Translations under genes and position numbers: made by a program
DNA from: Companilactobacillus nantensis DSM 16982
GTDB taxonomy: Bacteria; Bacillota; Bacilli; Lactobacillales; Lactobacillaceae
DNA: 64,000 bases
Assembly: GCF_001435815.1 (NCBI RefSeq)
Contig: NZ_AZFV01000011.1
Location: 20,982 to 84,981, forward strand
Reading direction: 5' to 3'
In this document: piece after piece, positions 53,203 to 60,832 of the stretch
Numbering within the stretch: position 1 is the first letter of the stretch
Layout: each line of letters opens with the position of its first letter
The notes under the pieces: generated by a model
What the model saw: the letters and a program-made list of their open reading frames with translations, nothing else
What the model was told of the DNA's origin: nothing
The model's database searches: none

Positions 53203-53276
53203 TAGTGTGAGTGGGATTCGAACCCACGGTTTATCCCTCTACTTAAAGAGCGCTTCAATTAAGAAGCTACCACACT
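53203..53276 (-). ncRNA. tRNA-like element with defective D and anticodon arms
   Basis: Exactly 74 nt with acceptor AGTGTGG/TCACACT plus discriminator A, and a perfect T arm GTGGG-TTCGAAT-CCCAC. The D arm GCTTC-TTAATT-GAAGC lacks the invariant GG. The middle stem is CTCT-TTAAGT-AGAG with a six-base loop, which gives no regular anticodon. CCA is not encoded. It may be a decayed tRNA or a tRNA mimic; it lies in the non-coding part between the Tad2-like gene and the next gene upstream. Confidence 0.6.
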
Positions 53277-53502
53277 ACTATTAGCCTTAGCGGTAACACG
53301 TCTGTCCCCTCATCCTCGCGGTCTCACCTACGTACGAATAGTAGGAATAAGCTTCACGGCTAATATATAAGTATTCATCAGACAGATTCGTCTATGCTAA
53401 TACCATGTATGACTATGCTCATTATCTTAAAAAGACTGTTTTCATAATCATCTAATGCGGATATTCGGAATCGAACCGAAATACTAAATACTAAGTGATA
53501 TT
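53277..53502 (-). ncRNA. Structured non-coding stretch in the prophage
   Basis: No gene on either strand. On the minus strand an outer stem TATTAGCC/GGCTAATA (53366-53359 with 53286-53279) encloses about 70 bases, including CCTAC/GTAGG. A small AGAC/GTCT hairpin lies upstream. Together with the tRNA-like parts on both sides this looks like a larger structured RNA. LAB phages carry large ornate RNAs (GOLLD, ROOL) next to tRNAs; whether this is a relative cannot be told by eye. Confidence 0.4.
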
Positions 53503-53620
53503 TCAAAATAAATTAAAGGAGTTTAAAGTGGCTACGTTAGTTTGCATTATTATCGAAAGTTTTCTTGTATTTAGGGGAATTCTTGATGTATTTAGCATGT
53601 AATCCGGTATTACTATCCGC
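53456..53620 (-). ncRNA. Second tRNA-like fold with about 90 extra bases
   Basis: GCGGATA (53620-53614) pairs with TATCCGC (53463-53457), followed by A as discriminator. A textbook T arm TTCGG-TTCGATT-CCGAA comes directly before the 3' acceptor strand. The interior is far too long for a tRNA and lacks clear D and anticodon arms, though GTAAT-ACCGG-ATTAC and AAATA/TATTT hairpins exist. Overlaps the 3' end of the small gene at 53503-53775. Confidence 0.4.
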
Positions 53621-53775
53621 GTAATGTGGCTGACTTTATCATCATCAGTCACAAGGGCTAAACTTTTGTTATTAAAAAGTTGTTTTTGGTTTGTAGTTTT
53701 CCTTCTAAATTGCTCCTTTTGTAGCGGTAGAGTAACCGCATATCTGATTCTTTCAACGATACCAATATTACTCAT
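53503..53775 (-). CDS. Small phage protein of unknown function
   Basis: 90 residues from the ATG at 53775, which has GGAG five bases upstream. The first part is basic (MSNIGIVERIRYAVTLPLQKEQFRRKTTNQK), and the end (NTRKLSIIMQTNVATLNSF) coincides with the tRNA-like fold. No family recognised. The second half may not be under protein-level selection. Confidence 0.45.
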   Translation of the reverse strand: MSNIGIVERIRYAVTLPLQKEQFRRKTTNQKQLFNNKSLALVTDDDKVSHITRIVIPDYMLNTSRIPLNTRKLSIIMQTNVATLNSFNLF

Positions 53776-53808
53776 ATATGCTCCAAAATTCATACGGAGT
53801 TTATACAC

Positions 53809-54252
53809 TCAAACTCCACTTTTTTCAGTCTTAATCATATTTACCTCCATTTGATAGTAATCACTGAACGCATCAGCAAAATACAGCATTGCAGCTCGCT
53901 TACATTCAAAGTATCTTGATGTTTCATAATTAACTGCATCGAGTGCTCCAGTATTGCCTTTACCATACAAAAAACATTTTTCTAAGATTGTTCTAAACTT
54001 ATGATCATCGGGGCAATTTCTAACCACCTTATAAGTAGCCTTAACTAAATCCATTGCCCATAATTGACCCATAATTTTGTCCTCCTGAGTATTTCTAGCA
54101 CTGCCACTAGTTCCAACCGTATCAAAGCTAGGCGACTGTAATGACGAAATATTCATGTGCGAACGAGCTTTCAATCTTGGAAACTCATGCTCAAAGTAGT
54201 ATTTAACATTCTTTAGTGTTTCTTCCTCATTTAGTTCTGGAAATAGTCCCAT
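53809..54252 (-). CDS. ArpU-family late transcription regulator
   Basis: 147 residues. The N-terminal GLFPELNEEETLKNVKYYFEHEFPRL and the C-terminal ALDAVNYETSRYFECKRAAMLYFADAF match the ArpU/RinA-like group of phage regulators that switch on packaging and lysis genes. Start at the ATG 54252 (GGGGGCTG upstream); the frame opens five codons earlier. It is the last gene before the late region, the usual place. Confidence 0.8.
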   Translation of the reverse strand: MGLFPELNEEETLKNVKYYFEHEFPRLKARSHMNISSLQSPSFDTVGTSGSARNTQEDKIMGQLWAMDLVKATYKVVRNCPDDHKFRTILEKCFLYGKGNTGALDAVNYETSRYFECKRAAMLYFADAFSDYYQMEVNMIKTEKSGV

Positions 54253-54269
54253 TAATACAGCCCCCATAG

Positions 54270-54330
54270 TGATATAATTGATTTGCTGGAACCAATTAAT
54301 TAGCTACTCACTTTGTGAGTGGCTTTTTTT
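54270..54330 (+). ncRNA. Possible short plus-strand transcript 1
   Basis: An extended -10 box TGATATAAT (54270-54278) is followed after about 25 bases by a perfect terminator GCTACTCAC-TTT-GTGAGTGGC-T7. Transcription would run against the whole phage operon and give an RNA of about 45 nt. No -35 box is obvious. Confidence 0.35.
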
Positions 54331-54365
54331 ATTTGATCTATTTGAAAGGTCTATTATTTTTTGCT

Positions 54366-54779
54366 TTATTCATCGTCTTCTACCTCTTCCATAAATGGCA
54401 CAAGTCTTGGATCAATAGCAACCACTTCATCACGTGTGAACTTAACTTTCCAACCGTTAAGCCCAAGCCTGTTATATAATTTTGCTCCACCATTTGGATT
54501 GATGTTTAGATAAGACTCTTCATCTCCAGCAATCAACTGTACATAATATTTTTTAGGAACTATAAACGTAGCCTTATCAGTATAGAAATCTAAAATATCC
54601 CTAATAATGGAAATTCGTTCGTCTGTATCAGCTGCATCATATTTATCCTTGATGGAACCACATTCAGTATTTGCTGGAAAATAAGTTATGTTATGTAACA
54701 AGTCATTACAACTCATATTTTTTTTGGTATATTCTAATTCTTTTTGTTCATCCTTGCTATATCCTTTTAAAATTCTCAT
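54366..54779 (-). CDS. DUF1642-like phage protein
   Basis: 137 residues. The C-terminal half KKYYVQLIAGDEESYLNIN...WKVKFTRDEVVAIDPRLVPFMEEVED fits the DUF1642 pattern of LAB phages (YYVxL...FTxxEIxxID). The N-terminal half is helical and charged. Start at ATG 54779, after GGAGGATAAACAT. Function unknown. Confidence 0.65.
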   Translation of the reverse strand: MRILKGYSKDEQKELEYTKKNMSCNDLLHNITYFPANTECGSIKDKYDAADTDERISIIRDILDFYTDKATFIVPKKYYVQLIAGDEESYLNINPNGGAKLYNRLGLNGWKVKFTRDEVVAIDPRLVPFMEEVEDDE

Positions 54780-54799
54780 ATGTTTATCCTCCAAACAAT

Positions 54800-55021
54800 T
54801 TAATTGCTTTCTGTATGTCTCGTTCCGAATCCATTCTTATTTCTTCTAGCATTCAACGTCTGCCACTCATCGTCTTCTCTATATAATTTTTTACCGATCC
54901 TGTTATTTTGACGTATTATGTCTTCTATATAAAAAAGCTCTTTATGCATAGCAGCTGCTATTTCTTTATTCTTATATCTATTTTCACGCATTTGATAGAC
55001 TGCTAAATTATCATCCGTCAT
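54800..55021 (-). CDS. Small helical phage protein
   Basis: 73 residues, highly charged and helical (YQMRENRYKNKEIAAAMHKELFYIEDIIRQNN), basic at the end. No family recognised. GGAGATATTAATT precedes ATG. Part of the early/middle operon. Confidence 0.5.
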   Translation of the reverse strand: MTDDNLAVYQMRENRYKNKEIAAAMHKELFYIEDIIRQNNRIGKKLYREDDEWQTLNARRNKNGFGTRHTESN

Positions 55022-55033
55022 AATTAATATCTC

Positions 55034-55234
55034 CTAGAATGGTGTAATGATTTTCCAAATGATGTCATTTTTTTCACCCGGACTTAAGTGTCGTCTGGCT
55101 TGTTTGAAATCTGGCTTCCACTCATTTATTTCAACTGCATTTTTAGAAATATATGCGATTGTTTCTTCAATATCACGATGATGTTGCTCAAATATATCCT
55201 CTACAAAATCCTGATAAACATCTGCATAATTCAT
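55034..55234 (-). CDS. Small phage protein of unknown function
   Basis: 66 residues (MNYADVYQDFVEDIFEQHHRDIEETIAYI...), acidic helical N-terminal half, basic EWKPDFKQARRHLSPGEK segment. GAGGTTGGATTT precedes ATG. Nothing further can be said. Confidence 0.5.
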   Translation of the reverse strand: MNYADVYQDFVEDIFEQHHRDIEETIAYISKNAVEINEWKPDFKQARRHLSPGEKNDIIWKIITPF

Positions 55235-55251
55235 AAATCCAACCTCATTTC

Positions 55252-55740
55252 TTAAAAAGGTAAATCTGAATCACTGATATCAATCGGTTTACTGTTATCA
55301 GCAAACGGATCGGTATTATTATTTTTCTGCACATTATCTGCACGTTTTTGACTATAATCGTTGGTATTATTGGATTTGCTTGCTTGATTATCTGCACGCC
55401 CATTAGATTGACCATTTGAATCGTTATCCCATTCCAGCTTGGAAAAGTTATCAACAATTACTTCGGTGACATATACTCGTTGCCCATCTTTTTCATAGTT
55501 ACGTGTTTGAATACGTCCATCAATACCAACAAGCGAACCTTTATGAACTAAATTAGCGAAGTTCTCAGCAGCTTTTCGCCAAATAGTACAATTGATAAAG
55601 TCGGCTTCACGTTCGCCTTGAGCGTTAGTAAATGTACGATTGACAGCAACCGTAAAACTAGCAACTGCCGCACCATTGGTTGTATATCTCAACTCTGGAT
55701 CACGTGTTAGTCGTCCTACTAAAACAGTTCTATTAATCAT
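55252..55740 (-). CDS. ssb: Single-stranded DNA-binding protein
   Basis: 162 residues. The OB fold occupies residues 1-105: [42 protein letters not shown], and [12 protein letters not shown] flexible Asn/Ser-rich linker is followed by the acidic tip DISDSDLPF that recruits partner proteins. Its ATG follows the antirepressor stop directly. Works with the Bet/RecT and RecE-like genes in phage replication and recombination. Confidence 0.94.
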   Translation of the reverse strand: MINRTVLVGRLTRDPELRYTTNGAAVASFTVAVNRTFTNAQGEREADFINCTIWRKAAENFANLVHKGSLVGIDGRIQTRNYEKDGQRVYVTEVIVDNFSKLEWDNDSNGQSNGRADNQASKSNNTNDYSQKRADNVQKNNNTDPFADNSKPIDISDSDLPF

Positions 55741-56487
55741 TTATGCTTCCAACCTTTCATTTTCTGATAGGAATTTATTAACGAAATAATTTTGACCTTT
55801 GCCGGTAACTTTTGGTGTCTTAGTAACAACCGTCACTCCATCTCCGTTAACATGAGAAGATTCTTTAATTTGAAACAATCCTAAATTCATTGATTTTTGA
55901 GTAGGAGAATTGTAGTCAGCACCCTTACGTTTGATTAAATAGCCATTATCTCTCATCCATTGGAACAGCCTTCTTGCACCAATATTGATACCATTGCCTT
56001 TTAGAATCTTTGCTAAGTCGCCAATAAGAATAGTTGTATGCGAAGTTGATACTGAATCCGCAAATATTGCCTTAGGTTTCATAATTTCAACTTGCTCTTG
56101 TAGATCTGCTGCTAATAGCAATGCACCACGATAATTAGAAGGTACTTGATAGCCACCAACATTCTTGGTGGAATATCCTTGTTTCAACTCATTTTCCATC
56201 TGGTTGAAGGCTTCAATATATTGCATTTTGAATTTTACCGCTTTCCTACCTGTGAATCCCATTGCTAGTAACGTGAAGCCGTCTCGGTTCATGTAATACG
56301 CCCTTCGTCCTCTTCCATACGTATCAGGCAAATCTGTTACTAAAAACATCTGCGCAAAATTGCGCACATCTTTTTCTAAATCATCAATTGCTCGTAATAC
56401 GTCTCTATGATTTTTATTAAATGTTTCCGCAACTTGTAAACTGCTAGTCACTGCTTGTTGATCTTTCATAATTACTAAATCGTTCAT
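55741..56487 (-). CDS. Rha-family phage antirepressor with C-terminal KilA-C/ANT domain
   Basis: 248 residues. The N-terminal Rha domain is VTSSLQVAETFNKNHRDVLRAID...RRAYYMNRDGFTLLAMGFTG. The C-terminal ANT domain is ILIGDLAKILKGNGINIGARRLFQWMRDNGYL, followed by the usual wing. Such proteins counter the lysogenic repressor or adjust early genes. Start at ATG 56487, overlapping the rusA stop (ATGA), with GGGAG eight bases upstream. Confidence 0.9.
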   Translation of the reverse strand: MNDLVIMKDQQAVTSSLQVAETFNKNHRDVLRAIDDLEKDVRNFAQMFLVTDLPDTYGRGRRAYYMNRDGFTLLAMGFTGRKAVKFKMQYIEAFNQMENELKQGYSTKNVGGYQVPSNYRGALLLAADLQEQVEIMKPKAIFADSVSTSHTTILIGDLAKILKGNGINIGARRLFQWMRDNGYLIKRKGADYNSPTQKSMNLGLFQIKESSHVNGDGVTVVTKTPKVTGKGQNYFVNKFLSENERLEA

Positions 56488-56900
56488 TTTGTCCACTCCC
56501 TAACTTCTATTTCCGTTCTAGGATTCTCGTCATAATCCTTTTCTGTTTCATGCTTTACTATTTGTCCGTCATCAAACCAAGCCTTCTTGAGACCGTCATA
56601 TATAGCTTTCTCATAATTATCTAAGTCAGGCTTAATTGCTGGTTTAACTTCATGATTTGCACGTCTTAAATATTCTTTCTTGGATAATCCTTTTTGAATA
56701 GGTCTATAAAAGTGAATACGTGCAACTAAAGGAGTTCCCCTATCAAATAACTGTTTGTTGTGATATTTCTCTGTGTATAGAGCTTCAATATAATTTTTAT
56801 AACTCTTATATGGCTCTGCTATATAAGTACCCCATCTAGCAACTCTTGGTCGTGAAGCTGGTACTGGTATCTCGTTGATTGTTAGATGTAAGTCAGTCAT
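56484..56900 (-). CDS. RusA-family Holliday junction resolvase
   Basis: 138 residues. It has PVPASRPRVARWGTYIAEPYKSYKNYI at the start and the catalytic acidic pattern KPAIKPDLDNYEKAIYDGL...AWFDDGQIV with three Asp in place. Cuts four-way junctions made during phage recombination before packaging. Overlaps its upstream neighbour by eight bases. Confidence 0.92.
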   Translation of the reverse strand: MTDLHLTINEIPVPASRPRVARWGTYIAEPYKSYKNYIEALYTEKYHNKQLFDRGTPLVARIHFYRPIQKGLSKKEYLRRANHEVKPAIKPDLDNYEKAIYDGLKKAWFDDGQIVKHETEKDYDENPRTEIEVREWTK

Positions 56901-57105
56901 TTAACACCTTTTCATATCCAAATAATTCATTTGGAGATATATCTAATGCTTTACATATTTTTTGAATATCCGAAATCTTGATTGATTTATAAGTTCTCTG
57001 CGACATATGACATATAGTCCAGTAGTTAACTCCAGACATTTCCGCCAAGTCATTCAAAGTTAACTTTTTGGGAATTAATAAACGTCTTAAATCAAAATTA
57101 ATCAT
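56893..57105 (-). CDS. XRE-family helix-turn-helix protein
   Basis: 70 residues, essentially one HTH domain (LTLNDLAEMSGVNYWTICHMSQ, KISDIQKICKALDISPNELFGY). Resembles small Cro-like regulators. It is embedded in the replication operon, so it may tune early transcription. Overlaps both neighbours by eight bases. Confidence 0.8.
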   Translation of the reverse strand: MINFDLRRLLIPKKLTLNDLAEMSGVNYWTICHMSQRTYKSIKISDIQKICKALDISPNELFGYEKVLND

Positions 57106-57388
57106 GTTTCGACACCAACTTTCTAAGTTCTGAATCGTAGCATTTTCTTAGACTGTAAGCGTTGATCAGTGAAGCCTCTAACTTAACCATTACAAACGGA
57201 TCGTTAAAAATATTTGAATATTTTCTCCTAAGGTTATCCATGTGTTCAAACTGATATTCTAAATTATCAATTGCTTGTTCTAAGTACACGCTCTCCTTAG
57301 CTATCTCGTCTATAACTGTCTGTCTATCATCTGAAATAGGTGTCTGTGAACGCCTATATGACAGTGTTTTCGTATTAATTTGTAACAT
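57098..57388 (-). CDS. Phage protein of unknown function
   Basis: 96 residues from the second ATG (MLQINTKTLSYRR), which has AAGGG at a better distance than the ATG at 57397. Helical with a conserved-looking SVYLEQAIDNLEYQFEHMDNLRRKYS segment. No family recognised. It overlaps the end of the replication gene. Confidence 0.5.
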   Translation of the reverse strand: MLQINTKTLSYRRSQTPISDDRQTVIDEIAKESVYLEQAIDNLEYQFEHMDNLRRKYSNIFNDPFVMVKLEASLINAYSLRKCYDSELRKLVSKHD

Positions 57389-58217
57389 TTTCTTCATCCC
57401 TTAATTTCTTTAATCTATCTTGTAAATTGCTCGAGTTATCCAAAGATTCTTTAGCCTTAACTTGACTCCAATCAGTTGCCTGTTCTTTTGGCTTTTTATT
57501 GTATCTGCCATATTTTTGTTTAGGCTTTTCTTGATACTCTTTGATTTCAGCCATAGTAAATAAACTGCTATTAATCCAGCGTTTAATAATTCCTTGTACA
57601 TAGCTCCACGTGTTTGCACTGTATGCAACGGCAATTTTGACTGCATAAGTAACAATCTCAATTGCCTCCGCATATGTCGTACCTTGGTTAGTAAAGTCTT
57701 GGAGTGTATATTTCAAATCGTCTTGCATTAATGGCTTAGTTGAATTAATTCCAAAGTTTTGTTGAATCGTCGTAATTAGATTCCGATACAGCTCATCATC
57801 GCCCTGATGATTTTGTTTAGGTTTAGTTTCTTTTTGTTTATGTTTATTTAATGCTCTACTAGTGTCTACACTAGTGCCTATACGAGTGTCTATACTACTG
57901 TCTTCACTAGTGTCTACACTATGTGTAGACAAGGAACTATAAAGTACCTTGATTTGATACCTCGCTGCTTTATTAGATCCTGATGAAGACCATTTGATGT
58001 ATCCCTTTTGAGTGAGGGTGTTTCTAGTTTTAAAGAAATTTGAAGTTCCTAAACCTGCTTTTGTACATAACACCGATGACGCTACCGTAAATGTAGTTGA
58101 CCATGCAGACTTATTGTTTATGGACATTAAGGCATGCCATAAAGCAATTTCTGATGAGTTCAATGGATTTAGTTCGAGCGCATCATAGAATGATAAAAGC
58201 TGTTTTAGATAGTTCAA
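57375..58217 (-). CDS. Phage replication initiation protein (winged-helix plus DnaD-like)
   Basis: 280 residues. The N-terminal winged helix is residues 5-95 (SEIALWHALMSINNKSAW, TKAGLGTSNFFKTRNTLTQKGYI). A low-complexity linker encoded by the iteron repeats follows (about residues 96-116). A DnaD-type helical domain (about 140-225) has YRNLITTIQQNFGIN and VQGIIKRWINSSLFT. A basic tail ends the protein. It probably binds the origin inside its own gene and loads a helicase. TTG start after GGGGGTGAAGAT. Confidence 0.85.
   Translation of the reverse strand: MNYLKQLLSFYDALELNPLNSSEIALWHALMSINNKSAWSTTFTVASSVLCTKAGLGTSNFFKTRNTLTQKGYIKWSSSGSNKAARYQIKVLYSSLSTHSVDTSEDSSIDTRIGTSVDTSRALNKHKQKETKPKQNHQGDDELYRNLITTIQQNFGINSTKPLMQDDLKYTLQDFTNQGTTYAEAIEIVTYAVKIAVAYSANTWSYVQGIIKRWINSSLFTMAEIKEYQEKPKQKYGRYNKKPKEQATDWSQVKAKESLDNSSNLQDRLKKLRDEENVTN
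57859..57931. other. Iteron cluster, probable phage replication origin
   Basis: Five head-to-tail 12-bp units of type CTAGTGTCTACA (57859-57918) with one to four changes each, then an inverted unit. TGTCTACAC and GTGTAGACA form a 21-bp palindrome at 57911-57931. The cluster lies inside the replication gene, where lambdoid and many LAB phages keep their origin. In protein it gives the repeat VDTS/EDSS/IDTR/IGTS/VDTS. Confidence 0.75.
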
Positions 58218-58229
58218 ATCTTCACCCCC

Positions 58230-59078
58230 TTACTGAATTAGATCATCCATAGAAACGATAGTTCCTAGTTTCTTAGTCATTCTGCAATACTCACATCGTT
58301 CACAACGTTCTGGTTCAACAATTCCATGTCTGACATCTTCAATGTGTGGCTGTTCTCGTTCAATCAACAGTTCAGCCTCCGTCAGACGCTCGTTCGGAAT
58401 CGATATAATTGCCTTGTCAGGCACATCTTGCTTTGATACAGCAACTATATATGGTTCACACCAAACACCAAATGTTTGATGAATTAATTCCTGATATACA
58501 TACATTTGAAGTTGATAGTTCCACTTAGCAACAAATGATTCTTTGATACGTTCTTCTGAATTCCAATATTCTTTCAAAATATCTTGAGTAGTCTTTAAAT
58601 CAATGAAATAACCACGATCAAGATTCAAACAATCAACCTTGCCTTTCCAATCAACATCATCGATTTGACCGGTAACGATTACTTCTTTATCACCTTGATA
58701 GAGCTGTTTAAAGCCGTCATCGTCTTTCAAGGTATCAATCATCTTATCAGCATCTTTATACTCTTTGAGAAGTCCATGAGGCTTTCTCTTAGAAAGTAGG
58801 TCTTCTTTGTTCTCATCGATAAATTTCTGATGAGCTTCAGGACTTTCAAAAAATGAATGCAGGTAATTACCAACTAGTAAAGCTTTCTTGAAGTCTGGCT
58901 TGTACTCTCCATTGATTTCTGCCATTGCCTCAGCTTCACATGCTAGGAACTTCTTAAAAAAAGTTGGTGATTGATATTGCTGATCTGTTTCTGAATCGTA
59001 GTAGTTCTCACTATTTAAATAGATCGGTTTGTCCGTCTGATTCTGCTTCTGATTCTTTTCCTGTTTCAGCATCGTCAT
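58230..59078 (-). CDS. RecE-like PD-(D/E)XK exonuclease (DUF3799)
   Basis: Resects DNA ends for the annealase encoded just upstream. The nuclease fold shows GNYLHSFFE, VTGQIDDVDWKGKVDCLNLDRGYFIDLKTTQD (catalytic D-x(n)-D-L-K) and AKWNYQLQMYVYQEL (QxxxY motif). A C-terminal CERCEYCRMTKKLG may hold an iron-sulfur or zinc site. The frame extends to 59126, but I prefer the ATG at 59078 after GGGGG, giving about 282 residues; ATG 59072 is also possible. Overlaps the annealase gene. Confidence 0.88.
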   Translation of the reverse strand: MTMLKQEKNQKQNQTDKPIYLNSENYYDSETDQQYQSPTFFKKFLACEAEAMAEINGEYKPDFKKALLVGNYLHSFFESPEAHQKFIDENKEDLLSKRKPHGLLKEYKDADKMIDTLKDDDGFKQLYQGDKEVIVTGQIDDVDWKGKVDCLNLDRGYFIDLKTTQDILKEYWNSEERIKESFVAKWNYQLQMYVYQELIHQTFGVWCEPYIVAVSKQDVPDKAIISIPNERLTEAELLIEREQPHIEDVRHGIVEPERCERCEYCRMTKKLGTIVSMDDLIQ

Positions 59079-59865
59079 CAATACCCCCATTCTTAATCTC
59101 GTCATAAGCTCGTTTAGCTTCTTCATCGCTCATTGAGTTAGATTCTTTAACAGGATCAGGCGTTACATCTTTAACAGGCTTATCTGCTTGTTCTGGCTTG
59201 TTTGAAACGTTGCCAACTAAATCATCAAGGTTCTTTTTAGGTTCAACAGGAGCTTCATGCCGTGTATTTGAAACAGATTCTTGAGCACTATTCCCATCAT
59301 CTTCCGTATACATTGCCCCAAGGTCATTTGGAAATGCCTCACGTAATGCATTAACTATTGCTGTTTTTCGAATCATATTTGCAGGCATTGACTTCCAAGT
59401 AGATTGGCCCTTATTAAACTCTTTATAGCTAATTTCAATGTGAACAGGTGTATCTCTGTCATCTCTATTAACTTCTGCCCATCCGCCTACCAGCTCATCA
59501 GTAGGAAGTACGAAAGCTCCATTAGTATTAATCACTTCATTGTTTCTAAGAACAATACAGCCCGCCTTCATACCTTTGAAGTGTTCGTTTTGCTCTGCAC
59601 GTTTCATAAAAGCCTCTTTTGACACAATTTGCTGTGCCGGACTATTTCCAAATTTCACTAGATAAGCTTCATTTAGAAACGGATTAAGATGTTGATACTT
59701 GCAAAGAGCAATGAACATTGACGCTTCACCATCTGTAATATTTCCGTTACCACTTTTAATAAACGTTTTAACAATGTTTCTATTAAGCTCAACCTTTTGT
59801 CCACCGACCTCGAAAACAGTAGATGCTGGTTCCTTAGTTTCATTTTTAGTCACTTCGTTAGCCAT
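59011..59865 (-). CDS. Single-strand annealing protein, Bet/RecT type
   Basis: 284 residues. Residues 20-190 carry the Bet fold: EVGGQKVELNRNIVKTFIK, EASMFIALCKYQHLNPFLNEAYLVKFG, VSKEAFMKRAEQN, WKSMPANMIRKTAIVNALREAFP. A disordered acidic tail follows. Anneals complementary strands with the RecE-like nuclease and SSB. CTGGAGGATTTAATA precedes ATG. Confidence 0.93.
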   Translation of the reverse strand: MANEVTKNETKEPASTVFEVGGQKVELNRNIVKTFIKSGNGNITDGEASMFIALCKYQHLNPFLNEAYLVKFGNSPAQQIVSKEAFMKRAEQNEHFKGMKAGCIVLRNNEVINTNGAFVLPTDELVGGWAEVNRDDRDTPVHIEISYKEFNKGQSTWKSMPANMIRKTAIVNALREAFPNDLGAMYTEDDGNSAQESVSNTRHEAPVEPKKNLDDLVGNVSNKPEQADKPVKDVTPDPVKESNSMSDEEAKRAYDEIKNGGIDDDAETGKESEAESDGQTDLFK

Positions 59866-59888
59866 TATTAAATCCTCCAGTTTATCGA

Positions 59889-60263
59889 TTAACTACGTTC
59901 AATTTCTTCAAAATCAAATTGTTCTGTAAAATCGTTTGTTTTTTGATTGAATCCTTTTAATAAGAAATCTCTTTTGCCTTGCGGTGTCATACAATCAAAT
60001 AATTGATGAACACCATAAACGTGTTTGTCTAATAAGAATTGAATAAATGAATCGACATCATCACGTGTAAAGTACAAATCATCGAATTCATAAACGCTTG
60101 AATATGCATCAATTGATTCGCCTTTGTAATCAGTAATTTTTTCACCATCAACTGTGAAATATCCTTCGTTTGGATCAACGTCATTATCATTAAACCCATT
60201 CAATGCTCTATATCTTTGTTCGTCCATTAAATAGCTGCTGTCGTAACCTTTAATTGATTCCAT
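59889..60263 (-). CDS. Acidic phage early protein of unknown function
   Basis: 124 residues, very acidic (FNDNDVDPNEGYFTVDGEKITD, FDDLYFTRDDVDSFIQFLLD). DNA-mimic character is conceivable but not shown. I take the second ATG (60263), eight bases after GGAG; the first at 60269 is only two bases from it. First gene of the recombination cluster. Confidence 0.5.
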   Translation of the reverse strand: MESIKGYDSSYLMDEQRYRALNGFNDNDVDPNEGYFTVDGEKITDYKGESIDAYSSVYEFDDLYFTRDDVDSFIQFLLDKHVYGVHQLFDCMTPQGKRDFLLKGFNQKTNDFTEQFDFEEIERS

Positions 60264-60281
60264 TTTCATTTCTCCTATTCG

Positions 60282-60359
60282 TGATATAATTAACGTATAA
60301 ATATTTTGCTAAATATTTTATTTTTAAGAGTTCTAGTTGGAGCTAGAGCGCTTTTTTTT
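60282..60359 (+). ncRNA. Possible short plus-strand transcript 2
   Basis: The extended -10 TGATATAAT (60282-60290) is the same nine bases as at 54270. About 40 bases later comes the terminator-like GTTCTAG/CTAGAGC hairpin with T8. It runs against the early operon. No standard start codon with a ribosome-binding site is present. Confidence 0.35.
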
Positions 60360-60585
60360 GTGCCAAAATTTCTGGAGCATAGTCTGTTAAATTCATAATC
60401 TTATTTGGATCATCAGGTTCATTGCCAAATAACTTATCTAATTTGCTATCAATCCAGTGATTAACGTTGGCTCTATCTCGTTCGGATACGTCCATGTTCT
60501 TTAAAAGTCCACCGTGCTGACCTAGAACATCTCCAATGCCAAAACTTGCTGCACCGATTAAAGTGGCTAAAAATACTGCATCCAT
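60343..60585 (-). CDS. Small phage protein of unknown function
   Basis: 80 residues: hydrophobic start MDAVFLATLIGAASFGIGDVLG, which could be a membrane segment, then a charged part with WIDSKLDKLFGNEPDD. Start at the second ATG (60585), nine bases after AAGGGG. The final AQKKAL lies within the T8 side of the plus-strand hairpin. Confidence 0.5.
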   Translation of the reverse strand: MDAVFLATLIGAASFGIGDVLGQHGGLLKNMDVSERDRANVNHWIDSKLDKLFGNEPDDPNKIMNLTDYAPEILAQKKAL

Positions 60586-60598
60586 GCTGTTCATCCCC

Positions 60599-60832
60599 TT
60601 AAAATGTAAATCTATAAGTATATTTTCCTTTTTCCGATTTAATAAACTTTGCGTTCAAGCCAGCTTCGGACCATTGAAAAATAACTTCTTCAGGAATTTC
60701 AGAATCAAATGATTCCTCCATACTTGAATATCCTTGCTTAATTAGTAACAAGCTCTTTTCTGGAACCTGCTCAATTTTGAACGAGCTCTTAGCTAGTTTT
60801 CTTTGTTTCTTATATTCTTCTGGATCAAACAT
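60599..60832 (-). CDS. Small phage protein of unknown function
   Basis: 77 residues (MFDPEEYKKQRKLAKSSFKIEQVPEKSLLLIKQG...), mixed alpha/beta with a beta C-terminus GKYTYRFTF. No family recognised. GAGGAATTATAA precedes ATG; the preceding gene ends one base before. Confidence 0.5.
   Translation of the reverse strand: MFDPEEYKKQRKLAKSSFKIEQVPEKSLLLIKQGYSSMEESFDSEIPEEVIFQWSEAGLNAKFIKSEKGKYTYRFTF

Noticed and set aside
57410..57673. 87-codon minus-strand frame
   Set aside because: Lies wholly inside the replication gene in another frame, with no start signal.
57859..57931. Short regular repeats considered as a CRISPR array
   Set aside because: Units are 12 bp, contiguous without spacers, and within a coding frame; iterons fit better. 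No CRISPR array or cas gene was seen anywhere.
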